Source: Plantactinospora mayteni (GTDB taxonomy: Bacteria; Actinomycetota; Actinomycetes; Mycobacteriales; Micromonosporaceae). From it: a stretch of DNA of 64,000 bases. Each line of letters starts with the position of its first letter. The stretch's first letter is position 1. Both the position numbers and the translations under genes were made by a program. The stretch is from positions 1 through 64,000 of the forward strand of contig NZ_BONX01000053.1 of assembly GCF_016862935.1 (NCBI RefSeq). Direction: 5' to 3'. The notes beneath the pieces were generated by a model. The model did no database searches. It was not told the origin of the DNA and saw only the letters and a list, made by a program, of their open reading frames with translations. This document shows, piece by piece, positions 41,686 through 50,832 of this stretch.

Positions 41686-42597
41686 ATGCGGTACGACCTG
41701 GATGATCTTCGGCTCTTCGTGCACGTCGTCACGGAGGGGTCGATCACCGCCGGGGCCCGCCGGATGCACCTGACCCTCCCCTCGGCCAGTGCCCGGGTAC
41801 GGACCCTGGAACACCAGGCCGGGGTGGAGTTGCTGGTCCGGGGGCGTCGCGGCGTCCGACCCACCCCGGCGGGGACCACGCTGGCCCGGCACGCCCGGGA
41901 CGTCCTGGACCGGACGGCGCGACTGGAGAACGCCGTGACCAGCTACGGCAGGTCCCCGCGTCCCCCGCTGACCCTGCTGGCCGGCGGCTCGGCGATGTAC
42001 CGGCTGGTGCCCCGGGCCCTGGTCAGTTTCCTGCGCGAGCATCCCGACGTCGACGTCACCACCACCGAGTGCCGTACCCCGACAACCGTACGCACCCTCG
42101 CCGACGGCGCGGCGGACCTCGGGGTGGTACTGGACGCCGAGGCGGGCGACTGCGGCCTGCCCACCGAACCCCTCGGGGACGACTCGCTGGTGGTCGTCGG
42201 GCAGGCCGACGGGATCCTCGCCGGCCGTACCGGGATGCCCTACCGCGAGGTCGCCGAGCACCCGCTCGTCGGGCTCGACGTCGACTCCTCGCTGCGCCGC
42301 TGGATCGAGAAGCACGCCGGCCCGCTCGCCCCGGTGCCCCGGTATCGGACCACCGTCGCCGGCCTGGGCACCCTGGTCGCGCTCGCCGCGGCCGGGGTCG
42401 GGCTCGCCGTCGTGCCGCGTCGCGCGGTCGACCCGGACCGCCGGATCGAGGTCTGCGACATCCAGGACCCCTGGGCCCGTCGCCGGCACCTGTTGGCCTG
42501 GGGATCCCGGGAACACACCGCCACCCCGGCGCTCGCCCGGCACCTGCGCGCCGCGGCCGGGGCGACTCCGGGCGGCGGACGTACCGATCGCCACTGA
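41686..42597 (+). CDS. LysR family regulator
   Basis: A 303-residue LysR-type regulator. The N-terminal HTH (about 1-62) has L-D-D-L-R-L-F-V-H-V, S-I-T-A-G-A-R-R-M-H-L-T-L-P-S-A-S-A-R-V and E-L-L-V-R-G-R-R-G-V. The effector-binding domain covers about 90-290. It is divergent to the TauE/SafE gene, 83 nt apart by start codons, with the dyad in between. It should sense the exported anion or its precursor. The ATG at 41686 comes right after the operator, so the transcript is likely leaderless. Confidence 0.92.
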   Translation: MRYDLDDLRLFVHVVTEGSITAGARRMHLTLPSASARVRTLEHQAGVELLVRGRRGVRPTPAGTTLARHARDVLDRTARLENAVTSYGRSPRPPLTLLAGGSAMYRLVPRALVSFLREHPDVDVTTTECRTPTTVRTLADGAADLGVVLDAEAGDCGLPTEPLGDDSLVVVGQADGILAGRTGMPYREVAEHPLVGLDVDSSLRRWIEKHAGPLAPVPRYRTTVAGLGTLVALAAAGVGLAVVPRRAVDPDRRIEVCDIQDPWARRRHLLAWGSREHTATPALARHLRAAAGATPGGGRTDRH

Positions 42598-42755
42598 CCT
42601 GGTGCCGACAACTCCGGGAGACCCCCACGCTGGGGTTCGGGCCCGGCGCGGGTACCTCACCGGCACCCCGGCGACGAAGGCCGCCGACCGGTGGCCGGAC
42701 GGGGTGTACCCGCAGTACATCCCAGTTCGGCGCGGCGGGTCGTACCGTCGAGGGC

Positions 42756-43019
42756 GTGGACAACCGAGTCGAAGTGCACGAGTTCCTCACCTCGCGCCGC
42801 GCCAAGATCACGCCGGACCAGGCCGGGCTGCCGGCCCTCGTTCTGGGCGCGCAGTTCCGCGAGCCGGTCACGCTGCTCGCCTCCTGGGCCGCCACCACCA
42901 GCGACACCAGCCCCGCGACGTCGGATCGCCAGTCGACGGCGGCCAGCAGCCCGCACGAGCGGCAGGTAGCCGAGCGGGCGAACCCACGGTTTCGACGCTC
43001 GGCGGATACCGTCGGGTGA
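42756..43019 (+). pseudogene. Stub of an XRE (MmyB-like) regulator gene
   Basis: The GTG at 42756 begins 27 codons that read exactly like the N-terminus of actinobacterial XRE regulators (E-F-L-T-S-R-R-A-K-I-T-P and D-Q-A-G-L-P). After L-P the frame should enter the HTH (G-x-R-R-V-x-G-L-R-R-E-E-V) but instead continues into unrelated sequence and stops at 43019. This is a 3'-truncated gene joined to foreign DNA. Confidence 0.65.
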
Positions 43020-43205
43020 TCAACAGTCGACGCAGGGGAACCGCAGACGCATCAGAATCATGATACGCGCGAGGGTGCTGCCGGGCTGCCCGATGTACTG
43101 ATGACCGGCGCCGGCGACCTCCAGGTAGGTACGCTCCGTGCCGGCCGGGATGGTGTTGTACAGGCTCGGTGCGGAAGGTGCCGCGGCCCCGGCGGGCCAC
43201 GGCAC
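43020..43205 (-). pseudogene. C-terminal stub of a cutinase/dienelactone-type hydrolase
   Basis: On the minus strand, about 45 codons (A-P-S-L-Y-N-T-I-P-A-G-T to the stop) resemble the last part of secreted alpha/beta hydrolases of the lipase/cutinase (PETase-like) group. That includes A-Y-L-E-like T-Y-L-E-V-A-G-A-G-H, which would carry the catalytic His. The nucleophile and Asp segments are absent. The end R-L-R-F-P-C-V-D-C looks frameshifted from a usual R-F-V-D ending. It abuts the GH5 gene and cannot be functional. Confidence 0.55.
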
Positions 43206-43217
43206 CCTTCGCGGGGA

Positions 43218-45323
43218 TCAGGTGGTGCCGGTCACCGTGGTGCCGGACCTGGTGATGCGGTAGGTGGTCTGGGCGCCACTCCAGAAGTGGAACGTGAGGG
43301 TGACGGCGCCGTCGTTGACCTCGGCGAAGAACTCGGGCTTCAGGATGATGGTGTTGGCGTTGTAGTCGGGCTGGAAGTGCGTCCAGAACTCCTTGTACGA
43401 GGTCCAGTTGGCCGGTCCGGCGTTGCTGCCGTCGGCGTACCTGGCCTCCATGGTGGCGAGCTGGTCGCCGCGGAACTGTGTGGGAATGGCGAACGAGGCA
43501 GTCGTGCCGCTGGCCGCCGCCTGGGTCGGTGGGTCGTGGCTGATGATGCTGATCTGCCACGGCACGCCCTGGGAGAACCGGGCCTCGATGGTCGAGTTGA
43601 CGCCGTAGGCGCGGTTGCCGACCAGCCGGGTGACGGCGGCGGCGGTGAGGGTGAGCGTGTTGCCGGCGACGGTGTAGTCGGTGCCGTTGACCAGGTTGGT
43701 GCCGCCGTGCCGCAGGCCCTGCAACGACGTGCCGTTGAGGTTGAGCGTCAACGACTTGCTGGTGATCGTGCCGGTGCGGGGCACGTACACCTGGTCCGAG
43801 GAGGCGGTACCGGAGCGAGTGGTCCAGCTCGTCCTGAACATGTCGTACACGCCCTGGTCGCGCCAGCGCAGCTCGTTGCGGTTCAGGAACTGGCCGGCGT
43901 CCCACACCATCGTGGTGAGGTTTCTGATCCGGGCGTGATGGCCGACGGCTTCGAGGAACTTCAGGAACTCGCCGCGTTCGATGACGCCGGGCCGGTTGTG
44001 GTCCCAGTTGAGCAGGGCCCATTCGCCGATGATGACCGGGATACCGCGGGACACGAACGTACTGTGCACGCGGTCGAAGGTTCCGACGAGGTCCTGCTCC
44101 ACCTCCGCGTTGTAGCGGGTGAAGCCGGCGATGTTGACGCTGAACGGCCAGAATCCGTAGAAGTGGACGGTCGCGGCGAGGTTGGGGTCGCGAAGCTGGT
44201 TGAACTCGGCGGTCAGCGCGTCCAGCCGGCCCTGGTCGGCGTTGGTGTAGAGAGTGGGCAGCACCAGTAGCCGGGTGGCGTTGGTGCCGCCCGACGCCCG
44301 TACGATGCGGACGAACTCGGCGTTGAGGTCGCGCAGCACCTGGTAGTTCTGGTCGTCACCGGAGGTGCCGGCGAACTGCGGCTCGTTGATGCTCTCGAAC
44401 ACCAGCTTCGGCGAGTGGTTCCGGAACGCGGCGGTGATCTGCGTCCACAGTGCCCGGTACCGGTTCGTCACGTTCGCCTGGTCGGTGGGGTACGTGTTGA
44501 TCCACTGCCAGGAGTCGTGATGCAGGTTGACCATCACGTAGAAGCCCTCGGCGAGGGACCAGTCGACGATCTGGCGGACCCGGTTGAGCCAGGCCGGGTC
44601 GAGGGTGTAGCTCGGGGCGGCTCCGTGGTGGTTGCTCCAGGTGATCGGGAGGCGGATGCTGTTGTAGCCCTGCGACCGTACGTGCCGCAGCAGGGCCTGG
44701 GTGGTCAGCGGGTTGCCCCAGGCGGTCTCGTCGGGGATGGCGTCGAGGGTGTTGCCCAGGTTCCAGCCGGGCTGCATCGCCGCGACCGTCGCCATCGGGT
44801 TGCCCGACGGGGGAGGCGTCGTGGGCGGGACCGACGGCGACACCGTCGGCGAGGCGGTGGGGGAGACGCTGGCCGTCGGCGGGCTGGTGCCGCCGACGCC
44901 GCCGGTGCAGGTGACGCCGTTGAGCGCGAACGACGTCGGTGCGGTGTTGCTGCCCGTCCACGAACCGTTGAAGCCGAACGAGACCGTCGCGTTCGTCGCG
45001 ATGGCCGCGTTGTAGCTGGCGTTCACCGCGGTGGTCTGGCTGCCGGCGGAGGTGACCGTCGCGTTCCAGCCCTGGGTGACCCGTTGCCCGGACGGGAAGG
45101 CCCAGGCCAGACTCCAGCCGTTGATCGGGTCGCCGAGGTTGGTCACGTCGACGTTGGCGGTGAAGCCACCGGGCCATTGGGCCGAGATCGCGTACGCCAC
45201 TCGGCACCCGGCCGCGGCCTGGGCGCTGACGGCCACCATCATCCAGGCCACCAACAGCGCTGCCATGGTGCCGGCGAGCATCCCGACGCGGAGCCGTTCC
45301 CTTCGTATGCGTTGCAGACTCAT
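43218..45323 (-). CDS. Secreted GH5 endoglucanase: CBM2-GH5-X2-CBM46
   Basis: A 701-residue exported cellulase. Order: signal peptide (1-38); CBM2 (about 39-140; the C-R-V start and late C-T give the disulphide); Ser/Thr/Pro linker (141-176); GH5 barrel (about 178-500) with G-W-N-L-G-N-T-L-D, acid/base Glu314 in I-N-E-P and nucleophile Glu434 in I-G-E-W; an Ig-like X2 module (about 525-610, V-Y-V-P-R-T-G onward); and a C-terminal CBM46 (about 615-701, TSYKEFWTHFQPDYNANTII). GH5-X2-CBM46 is known from cellulases and xyloglucanases in which CBM46 completes the active-site cleft. The ATG follows AAGGAAG. It lies 84 nt downstream of the LPMO gene, with a hairpin between. Confidence 0.92.
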   Translation of the reverse strand: MSLQRIRRERLRVGMLAGTMAALLVAWMMVAVSAQAAAGCRVAYAISAQWPGGFTANVDVTNLGDPINGWSLAWAFPSGQRVTQGWNATVTSAGSQTTAVNASYNAAIATNATVSFGFNGSWTGSNTAPTSFALNGVTCTGGVGGTSPPTASVSPTASPTVSPSVPPTTPPPSGNPMATVAAMQPGWNLGNTLDAIPDETAWGNPLTTQALLRHVRSQGYNSIRLPITWSNHHGAAPSYTLDPAWLNRVRQIVDWSLAEGFYVMVNLHHDSWQWINTYPTDQANVTNRYRALWTQITAAFRNHSPKLVFESINEPQFAGTSGDDQNYQVLRDLNAEFVRIVRASGGTNATRLLVLPTLYTNADQGRLDALTAEFNQLRDPNLAATVHFYGFWPFSVNIAGFTRYNAEVEQDLVGTFDRVHSTFVSRGIPVIIGEWALLNWDHNRPGVIERGEFLKFLEAVGHHARIRNLTTMVWDAGQFLNRNELRWRDQGVYDMFRTSWTTRSGTASSDQVYVPRTGTITSKSLTLNLNGTSLQGLRHGGTNLVNGTDYTVAGNTLTLTAAAVTRLVGNRAYGVNSTIEARFSQGVPWQISIISHDPPTQAAASGTTASFAIPTQFRGDQLATMEARYADGSNAGPANWTSYKEFWTHFQPDYNANTIILKPEFFAEVNDGAVTLTFHFWSGAQTTYRITRSGTTVTGTT

Positions 45324-45362
45324 CGAGTTCTTCCTTGCGCTAGTCGGATGTCGGCGATGCAC

Positions 45363-45397
45363 GGTGAGCCGCCCCACGGACCGTGGAGCGGCTCACC
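45363..45397. terminator. Hairpin between LPMO and GH5
   Basis: GGTGAGCCGC (45363-45372) pairs with GCGGCTCACC (45388-45397) and CCACGG/CCGTGG extend the stem inside. It lies 10 nt after the LPMO stop. No separate GH5 promoter is obvious, so partial read-through may supply GH5. Confidence 0.78.
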
Positions 45398-45406
45398 ACT
45401 GTGGAG

Positions 45407-46477
45407 CTAGCCCGTCGCCGCGCAGCTCAGCGTGGGTGCCCGGTTCGTGTTGGCCCACGAGCCGATCAGGCCGAAGCTGGTACTGGCACCGGCGCCCAGG
45501 CTGCCGTTGTAGTCGACGTTGCGGGCGGTCGCCGTCGACCCGTTCGACGTGACCGAGGCGTTCCACGACTGGCCGACGGTCTGCCCGTCCGGGAACTGCA
45601 TGGTGACCGTCCAACCGCTGATCGCGGTGGAACCGGCGGTCACCCGGACGTCGGCCTGGAAGCCGCCGCTCCACTGGCCGGTGACGGCGTACGTGGCCGA
45701 GCAGCCGGCGTTGCCGGCGGGCGGTGTGGTCGGGGGCGGACTGGCCGGGGGCGGGGTGGTCGGCGGTGGCGTGGTCGGGTCCGGTGTGCCGCCGGGGAAG
45801 CGTACGTCGGAGCACATGTAGTAGTTCTGGTCGGCGTGGCCGGCCCGCCAGACCGCGTACATGATGTGCCGGCCGGTCCGTCCCGGTGCGCTGACCTGGA
45901 AGGAGTAGTCGACACCGTTGAGCAGCGGGTCGTTCGGTCGGGTGGGCCATCCGGTGTCCGGGAACGGGCCGGTGTCCTTGACGAGTTCCAGGTCGCTCCA
46001 GCGCAGCCGCTGGGTGAGCGGATCGAAGCCCTGTCTGGTGACGTAGATCTGGATGTACGCGGCCCCGTGCCGGGCCTGGTCGTGCATGGTCCAGGTGAAC
46101 GTGTTGTTCACCGCCTGGGCGCGCCACGGGCCCGGGTTGTCGAGGGCGGCGTAGGTGGCGTCGCCTCCGCCGCACAGCTTGCCGTCCGGGACGCGGGCCT
46201 GGTGGTTGTTGTTCACGTTGTCCTGGATCAGACCGTTCCAGGTCCACATCGCGGCTGGGTTGGCCTGGTATGCCTGCCAGCACATCGGTTCCTGGGTTTG
46301 CATGACCGGGTTCAGCCAGTCCACCCACCGGGTGGCGCAGCCGTAGTGGCGTGACGGCGGGTCGATCGCCGATCCGTGCGCCGAGGCCGGTTGCGGGTTG
46401 ATCAGAATTGCGCTGAGTGTGAGCAGGGCGAGCGCGGCGACGGTCAACCGCCGGCGCGGCTTTGCGGTCGAGGACAT
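45407..46477 (-). CDS. AA10 lytic polysaccharide monooxygenase with CBM2
   Basis: A 356-residue exported copper enzyme. The signal peptide ends P-A-S-A|H, leaving His34 as the N-terminal copper ligand; the second brace His is His137 in H-D-Q-A-R-H-G. The AA10 fold covers about 34-226 and ends with the family pattern R-H-I-M-Y-A-V-W and N-Y-Y-M-C-S-D-V. A Pro/Thr linker (about 228-262) leads to a CBM2 (about 263-356). It probably cleaves crystalline cellulose oxidatively, boosting the neighbouring GH5. The ATG at 46477 has GGAGG at 4 nt; upstream codons to 46609 are unsupported. The promoter carries a CGAAAGTTTCG operator at the start point. Confidence 0.92.
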   Translation of the reverse strand: MSSTAKPRRRLTVAALALLTLSAILINPQPASAHGSAIDPPSRHYGCATRWVDWLNPVMQTQEPMCWQAYQANPAAMWTWNGLIQDNVNNNHQARVPDGKLCGGGDATYAALDNPGPWRAQAVNNTFTWTMHDQARHGAAYIQIYVTRQGFDPLTQRLRWSDLELVKDTGPFPDTGWPTRPNDPLLNGVDYSFQVSAPGRTGRHIMYAVWRAGHADQNYYMCSDVRFPGGTPDPTTPPPTTPPPASPPPTTPPAGNAGCSATYAVTGQWSGGFQADVRVTAGSTAISGWTVTMQFPDGQTVGQSWNASVTSNGSTATARNVDYNGSLGAGASTSFGLIGSWANTNRAPTLSCAATG

Positions 46478-46616
46478 GGGGCCTCCGTCGATTGGAAGGG
46501 CGCGCGACGCTGTCGCGGGGTCCCGCCGGGGCACTCCCGCGAGCGGGCGCAGGATCGATAGCTGGCGGAGGCTGCCCATTCCTCCGCGCGTGCCGCACGG
46601 CTCCCACACCGTGGCG

Positions 46617-46682
46617 CACTTTCGATGCCCGAGGGTCGAAAGTTTCGGGCCGGACGCTACGCCTTTCTTAGACCGTCGTCAA
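46617..46682 (-). promoter_or_regulatory. LPMO promoter with CGAAAGTTTCG operator
   Basis: -35 TTGACG (46677-46682) and -10 TAGCGT (46654-46659) are 17 nt apart on the minus strand. The perfect 11-bp palindrome CGAAAGTTTCG (46637-46647) covers the predicted +1. A half-site ACTTTCGA follows at about 46618-46625. LacI regulators of xylan genes (BxlR/XlnR type) use CGAA-N-TTCG-like sites. Confidence 0.7.
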
Positions 46683-46828
46683 TGCCGGGGTGGTTATGGG
46701 GTAGCCTGGCGGGTGGTTGCTTCCGGCCACATCGCCGGGATGCCAGGCGGCCGGGCTGCTGGCCGGAGCGGTCGCGCGGGCACCGGTCGAGGTGGCTCGA
46801 GGCGGGTTCCCCCGGGGGCTGGGCGTCG

Positions 46829-46895
46829 TTGACGGAATCGCTGACCTTCACTACGCTTCGTCCAGAAAACTGTCGAGGTCGCTCAAGAAACTTTC
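46829..46895 (+). promoter_or_regulatory. GH43-lacI promoter with GAAACTTTC operator
   Basis: -35 TTGACG (46829-46834) and -10 TACGCT (46852-46857) are 17 nt apart. AGAAACTTTCG (46886-46896) lies about 25 nt past the predicted start, with a weaker GAAAACTGTCG at 46865-46875. The 5' leader is about 220 nt long and includes a 15-bp tandem repeat (GACGTCGGGGGTGCT, 46925-46963); no gene lies in it. Confidence 0.68.
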
Positions 46896-47087
46896 GGGTC
46901 TCTCTGTCGTGTTCGCGGGTGGTCGACGTCGGGGGTGCTGACGTCGGGGGTGCTGACGTCGGGCCCTGCCTTCTCGACGGCGCATCACCCGGCCGATGGC
47001 AGCCCGGGCCTCGGCCGGGATTCCGCCGCGACCCGCACCGGCAACACCTTTGGCCCGCCGAACGACCAGTGTGAATGGGAGATCCGC

Positions 47088-48695
47088 ATGAGCGTGGCGC
47101 AAGACAGCGCTGTCGCGGCTGGCGCGACGACCGGTTCGGGTGACTGGGTCGACGGTCTGTTCACGAATCCGGTGGTCGCCGGCTTCCACCCCGATCCGAG
47201 CGTGTGCCGGGTCGGCGAGGACTACTTCCTGGCCTGCTCCAGCTTCGAATACTTCCCCGGCGTCCCGATCTTCCACAGCCGGGACCTGGTGCACTGGGAG
47301 CAACTCGGCAACGCCCTGGACCGACCCAGCCAGCTTTCCCTGCCGCCGGAAACCCCCTCGTCCGGTGGTATCTACGCGCCGACCCTGCGGCACCACGACG
47401 GCCGCTTCTGGCTCATCGTCACCAACGTCGCGCCCGGCGGGGGCAACCTGGTCGTCACCGCCACGGACCCCGCCGGACCCTGGTCGGAGCCGGTCAGGCT
47501 GGCCGGAATCGCGGGTATCGACCCGGATCTGGCCTGGGACGGCGAGGGGCGGTGCTGGTGCACGTACGCCGGGGTCCACCAGGTGCGCGTCGACCCGGAC
47601 ACCGGGGAGACCTTCGGCTCGCCGAAGCGGCTCTGGTCCGGCGCGCCGGGCGCCCAGGCCCCGGAGGCGCCGCACCTGTACCGGATCGGCGGCTACTGGT
47701 ACCTGCTGATCGCCGAGGGCGGCACCGAGCGGGGGCACGCGGTCTCCGTCGCCCGTGCGGCGGCGCCCGACGGGCCGTTCGAGCCCTGCCCGGCCAACCC
47801 GATCCTCACCCATCGCGGCACCAACCGGCCGATCCAGAACACCGGCCACGCCGACCTCGTCCAGGCCGCCGACGGCTCGTGGTGGATGGTGCTGCTCGGG
47901 GTACGCCCGCGCGGTGGTACCCCCGGTTGGCACGTCCTGGGCCGGGAGACCTTCCTGGCACCGATCGCCTGGGTCGATGGCTGGCCGGTCGTCGGCGAGG
48001 TCGGGCCGGCCATGGCGGCGCCACCGTGGCCGCCGCAGCCGGTGGCCGAGCCGCCGCTACGGGACGACTTCGACGCGGAGCGCCTGCACCCACGCTGGAT
48101 CTCGGTCCGCTCTCGGCCGGCCGAATGCTGGTCGACCACCGACCGTCCGGGCTGGCTCACCCTGCACGCGCGGGGCGGATCCCTCGATGATCCCGACGTC
48201 ACCTTCCTCGGCCGTCGCCAGCAACACCTGTCCTGCCGGGTACGGGCGCTGGTCGACGCCGGCGACGGGCGGGGCGGGCTCGCCGTACGCCTGGACGAGC
48301 GGCACCACTACGAGATCGAGGCCGGCGACGGGCAGGTGCTGGTCACGGCGCGAACCGGCTCGCTCCGGTCCACGGTCGCCACCCGAACGCCACCGGCCGG
48401 ACCGGTCCGGCTGCGGATCGACGTGGTCGCCTCGCCGGCCGAGAGCTGGCACCCGCGCGAGGAACCCGATCTGCTGCGCCTCGGTGTCGAAGCGTCGGAC
48501 GGCACCTTCGACGTGCTGGCCGAACTCGACGGCCGGTACCTGTCGACAGAGGTGGCCGGTGGCTTCACCGGGCGGGTGATCGGGATGTACGCCGTGGCCG
48601 GGACGGTGCGGTTCGACTGGTTCGACTACGAGCCGGTCGAGGCGGGCGCGACGCCGGGCTCGGAGTCGGCCGGGGAGACTATCGTTGCGCCGTGA
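47088..48695 (+). CDS. GH43 beta-xylosidase/arabinofuranosidase
   Basis: A 535-residue cytoplasmic GH43. The five-bladed catalytic propeller (about 25-310) has the general base Asp36 in G-F-H-P-D-P-S, a pKa-tuning Asp in G-I-D-P-D-L-A and the acid Glu in A-P-E-A-P-H-L-Y. The C-terminal beta-sandwich (about 325-520) matches the xylosidase-type accessory domain. There is no signal peptide, so it acts on imported xylo- or arabino-oligosaccharides. The ATG has GGGAG at 7 nt; starts further upstream lie in the tandem-repeat leader. The lacI gene starts 45 nt downstream on the same transcript. Confidence 0.92.
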   Translation: MSVAQDSAVAAGATTGSGDWVDGLFTNPVVAGFHPDPSVCRVGEDYFLACSSFEYFPGVPIFHSRDLVHWEQLGNALDRPSQLSLPPETPSSGGIYAPTLRHHDGRFWLIVTNVAPGGGNLVVTATDPAGPWSEPVRLAGIAGIDPDLAWDGEGRCWCTYAGVHQVRVDPDTGETFGSPKRLWSGAPGAQAPEAPHLYRIGGYWYLLIAEGGTERGHAVSVARAAAPDGPFEPCPANPILTHRGTNRPIQNTGHADLVQAADGSWWMVLLGVRPRGGTPGWHVLGRETFLAPIAWVDGWPVVGEVGPAMAAPPWPPQPVAEPPLRDDFDAERLHPRWISVRSRPAECWSTTDRPGWLTLHARGGSLDDPDVTFLGRRQQHLSCRVRALVDAGDGRGGLAVRLDERHHYEIEAGDGQVLVTARTGSLRSTVATRTPPAGPVRLRIDVVASPAESWHPREEPDLLRLGVEASDGTFDVLAELDGRYLSTEVAGGFTGRVIGMYAVAGTVRFDWFDYEPVEAGATPGSESAGETIVAP

Positions 48696-48740
48696 TCGGC
48701 GCCTGACGGTGTCCGCACGGCTGGGCGGGGAGGGAGCCAG

Positions 48741-49796
48741 GTGTCACACGCCGAATCGGGCGACGTGGTCGCCGACCGGGAGGACCCACGTGGTGATCCG
48801 GCCCGTCCGGTGACGATCTCCTACATCGCGGAGAGCGCGGGGGTGTCGGTCCCGACCGTTTCAAAAGTGATCAACGGCCGCTCCGGCGTGGCCGCCGACA
48901 CGCGCGCCAAGGTCGAGGCGCTGATCAGCCAGTACGGCTATCGCAGACCGACGCCCGCCACCCGCAGCAACATGATGGAGCTGGTCTTCGAGCAGCTTGA
49001 GCACATGTGGGGGGTCGAGATCATCCGGGGCGTGGAACGGGTGGCCCGGCAGAACCGGGTCGGCGTGGTGCTGACCGAGTTCGGGCCGGAGCGCAGCGCG
49101 ATCCACTACTGGATCGACGACACCCTCGCGCGCCGCCCGGACTGCGTCGTCTCGGTGGCCCAGCTCTCGGACGAGCAGCGTGACCTGTTGCGAGCCCGGG
49201 GCATCCCGTTCGTGGTCTTCGATCCCACCGTCGAGCTGCCGGACGGCGTTCCCTTCGTCGGGGCGACGAACTGGACCGGTGGCCGTTCGGCAACCCGCCA
49301 TCTGATCCAGCTCGGACACCGCCGCATCGCCACCATCGCCGGTCCCGACCGGGTGCTGTGCTGCCGTGCCAGGCTGGACGGCTACCGTTCGGCGATGGAG
49401 GCGGCCGGCCTGCCGGTCGACCCGGATCTCGTCGCTCGTGCCGATCTCACCACCGAAGACGGCCACGCGGCCGCCCTGCGTCTGCTCGACCGTCCGGGCC
49501 GTCCCTCGGCCATCGTCACCGGCAACGACCTCCAGGCGCTCGGTGTCTATCAGGCGGCGCGGGAACTCGGCCTGCGGATCCCGGCCGACCTGAGCGTGGT
49601 CGGTTTCGACGACCTGCCCGTCGCTGCCTTGGTCGAGCCGCCGCTGACCACGGTCCACCAGCCGCTCACGGAGATGGCCGTGGCCGCGACCGAACTCGCG
49701 CTCGCGCTCGGCCGTGGGGAGAAGACCGCACAGATCGGGTTCGAGCTGGCGACCACCCTCACCGTCCGAGCAAGCACCGCAGCGCCGCCCCGCTGA
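48741..49796 (+). CDS. LacI family regulator of the xylan locus
   Basis: A 351-residue repressor. A 27-residue acidic leader precedes the HTH (V-T-I-S-Y-I-A-E-S-A-G-V-S-V-P-T-V-S-K-V). The sugar-binding domain (about 85-340) has G-R-S-A-T-R-H-L-I-Q-L-G-H-R-R-I-A and L-S-V-V-G-F-D-D-L-P. The start is a GTG after GGGAGG-type purines. It is cotranscribed with GH43 and so is autoregulated through the GH43 operator. The same palindrome precedes the LPMO and the importer, defining a local regulon; the HTH type fits BxlR/XlnR-like xylan regulators. The inducer is probably a xylo-oligosaccharide. Confidence 0.92.
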   Translation: MSHAESGDVVADREDPRGDPARPVTISYIAESAGVSVPTVSKVINGRSGVAADTRAKVEALISQYGYRRPTPATRSNMMELVFEQLEHMWGVEIIRGVERVARQNRVGVVLTEFGPERSAIHYWIDDTLARRPDCVVSVAQLSDEQRDLLRARGIPFVVFDPTVELPDGVPFVGATNWTGGRSATRHLIQLGHRRIATIAGPDRVLCCRARLDGYRSAMEAAGLPVDPDLVARADLTTEDGHAAALRLLDRPGRPSAIVTGNDLQALGVYQAARELGLRIPADLSVVGFDDLPVAALVEPPLTTVHQPLTEMAVAATELALALGRGEKTAQIGFELATTLTVRASTAAPPR

Positions 49797-49895
49797 GCGC
49801 CGGCCCGTTGAGTCCCGGAGTACCACGCCGAGGTTGGCGGCCTTGACTCCGGCGCTGTCGGCGGTCTGTGTTCCGGTACGCGGGACGAGCACGGC

Positions 49896-50819
49896 TCAGC
49901 CTTTGACCGCGCCGATGAGCACGCCCTTGATGAAGTGCCGTTGGACGAAGGGGTAGACGGCGACGATGGGCGCGACGGTGAGGACGACGACGGCCATCTT
50001 GATCGCCTCGGTGGGTGGCATGGTGGTGCCGACGGTGGCCCCGGAGGTGTGCGGTGCCTGGCCGGCCAGCAGGTAGCTCTGTAGGACCCGCTGGATGGGA
50101 TACATGTCGTTGCGGTCGATGAACAGCAGTGCGTCGAACCAGACGTTCCAGTAGCTGACGGCGTAGAACAGCCCGATCACCGCGACGACCGCCTTGGACA
50201 GCGGCAGCGCGATGCGGACCAGGATGCGGAAGTCGCCGGCACCGTCGATGCGGGCGCTGTCCAGCAGTTCCTGCGGGATGGCTTGGAAGAACCCGCGGAC
50301 GACGACCAGGTTGAAGACGCTGATCGCCGACGGCAGGATCAGTGCCCAGATTGTGTCCTTGAGGCCCAGGCCGGTCACGACCAGGTATTTGGGCACCAGT
50401 GGTGGGTAGATCAGGAACGGCAGCAGGAAGTACGCCAGCAGCCAGCGGTAGCCCAGCGATCCGGGGCGGGACAGGCTGTACGCGGCCAGCACGGTCACGG
50501 CGAGCGCGACGGCGGTGCCGATGACGGTCACCTGGGTGCTGATCCACAGCGCGCGGGTGACGGCGCCGCCGGCGAAGATGGTCTCGTACGCGGAGGTGTC
50601 GATGCCGCGCGGGACGATCACGAACCCGCCGGCCTCCGCGATCGTCTCCCGCGAGGAGAGGCTGGTGACCAGGACCGTCCACAACGGAAAGAGCACCCCG
50701 AGCACCAGCAGGGTGAGCACGATCGCCCTGAGGAGCTGGCCGGCCCGGGTCGGCTGGTCCTCCCAGGCGGGGCGGTTACCGCGCCTCGGGCGTGGCTTCA
50801 GCACGGCGGTGCCGCTCAT
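49896..50819 (-). CDS. ABC permease (LplC/YtcP, MalG-type)
   Basis: A 307-residue permease with six predicted helices after an Arg/Pro-rich start. The EAA loop reads D-S-A-R-I-D-G-A-G-D-F-R-I-L near residue 192, and it ends in K-G-V-L-I-G-A-V-K-G as is usual for the LplC/YtcP group. Last gene of a minus-strand operon: binding protein, permease, permease. The gap to the upstream permease is 13 nt. No ATPase gene is present, pointing to MsiK-type sharing. It likely carries xylo-oligosaccharides or related plant-wall sugars. Confidence 0.92.
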   Translation of the reverse strand: MSGTAVLKPRPRRGNRPAWEDQPTRAGQLLRAIVLTLLVLGVLFPLWTVLVTSLSSRETIAEAGGFVIVPRGIDTSAYETIFAGGAVTRALWISTQVTVIGTAVALAVTVLAAYSLSRPGSLGYRWLLAYFLLPFLIYPPLVPKYLVVTGLGLKDTIWALILPSAISVFNLVVVRGFFQAIPQELLDSARIDGAGDFRILVRIALPLSKAVVAVIGLFYAVSYWNVWFDALLFIDRNDMYPIQRVLQSYLLAGQAPHTSGATVGTTMPPTEAIKMAVVVLTVAPIVAVYPFVQRHFIKGVLIGAVKG

Positions 50820-50832
50820 GGTGTGTACCCCG

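Noticed and set aside
48741-48770. TGTCACA followed by CGTG, resembling an ECF41 promoter
   Set aside because: It is the start of the lacI coding region and the -10 does not match CGTC; likely chance.
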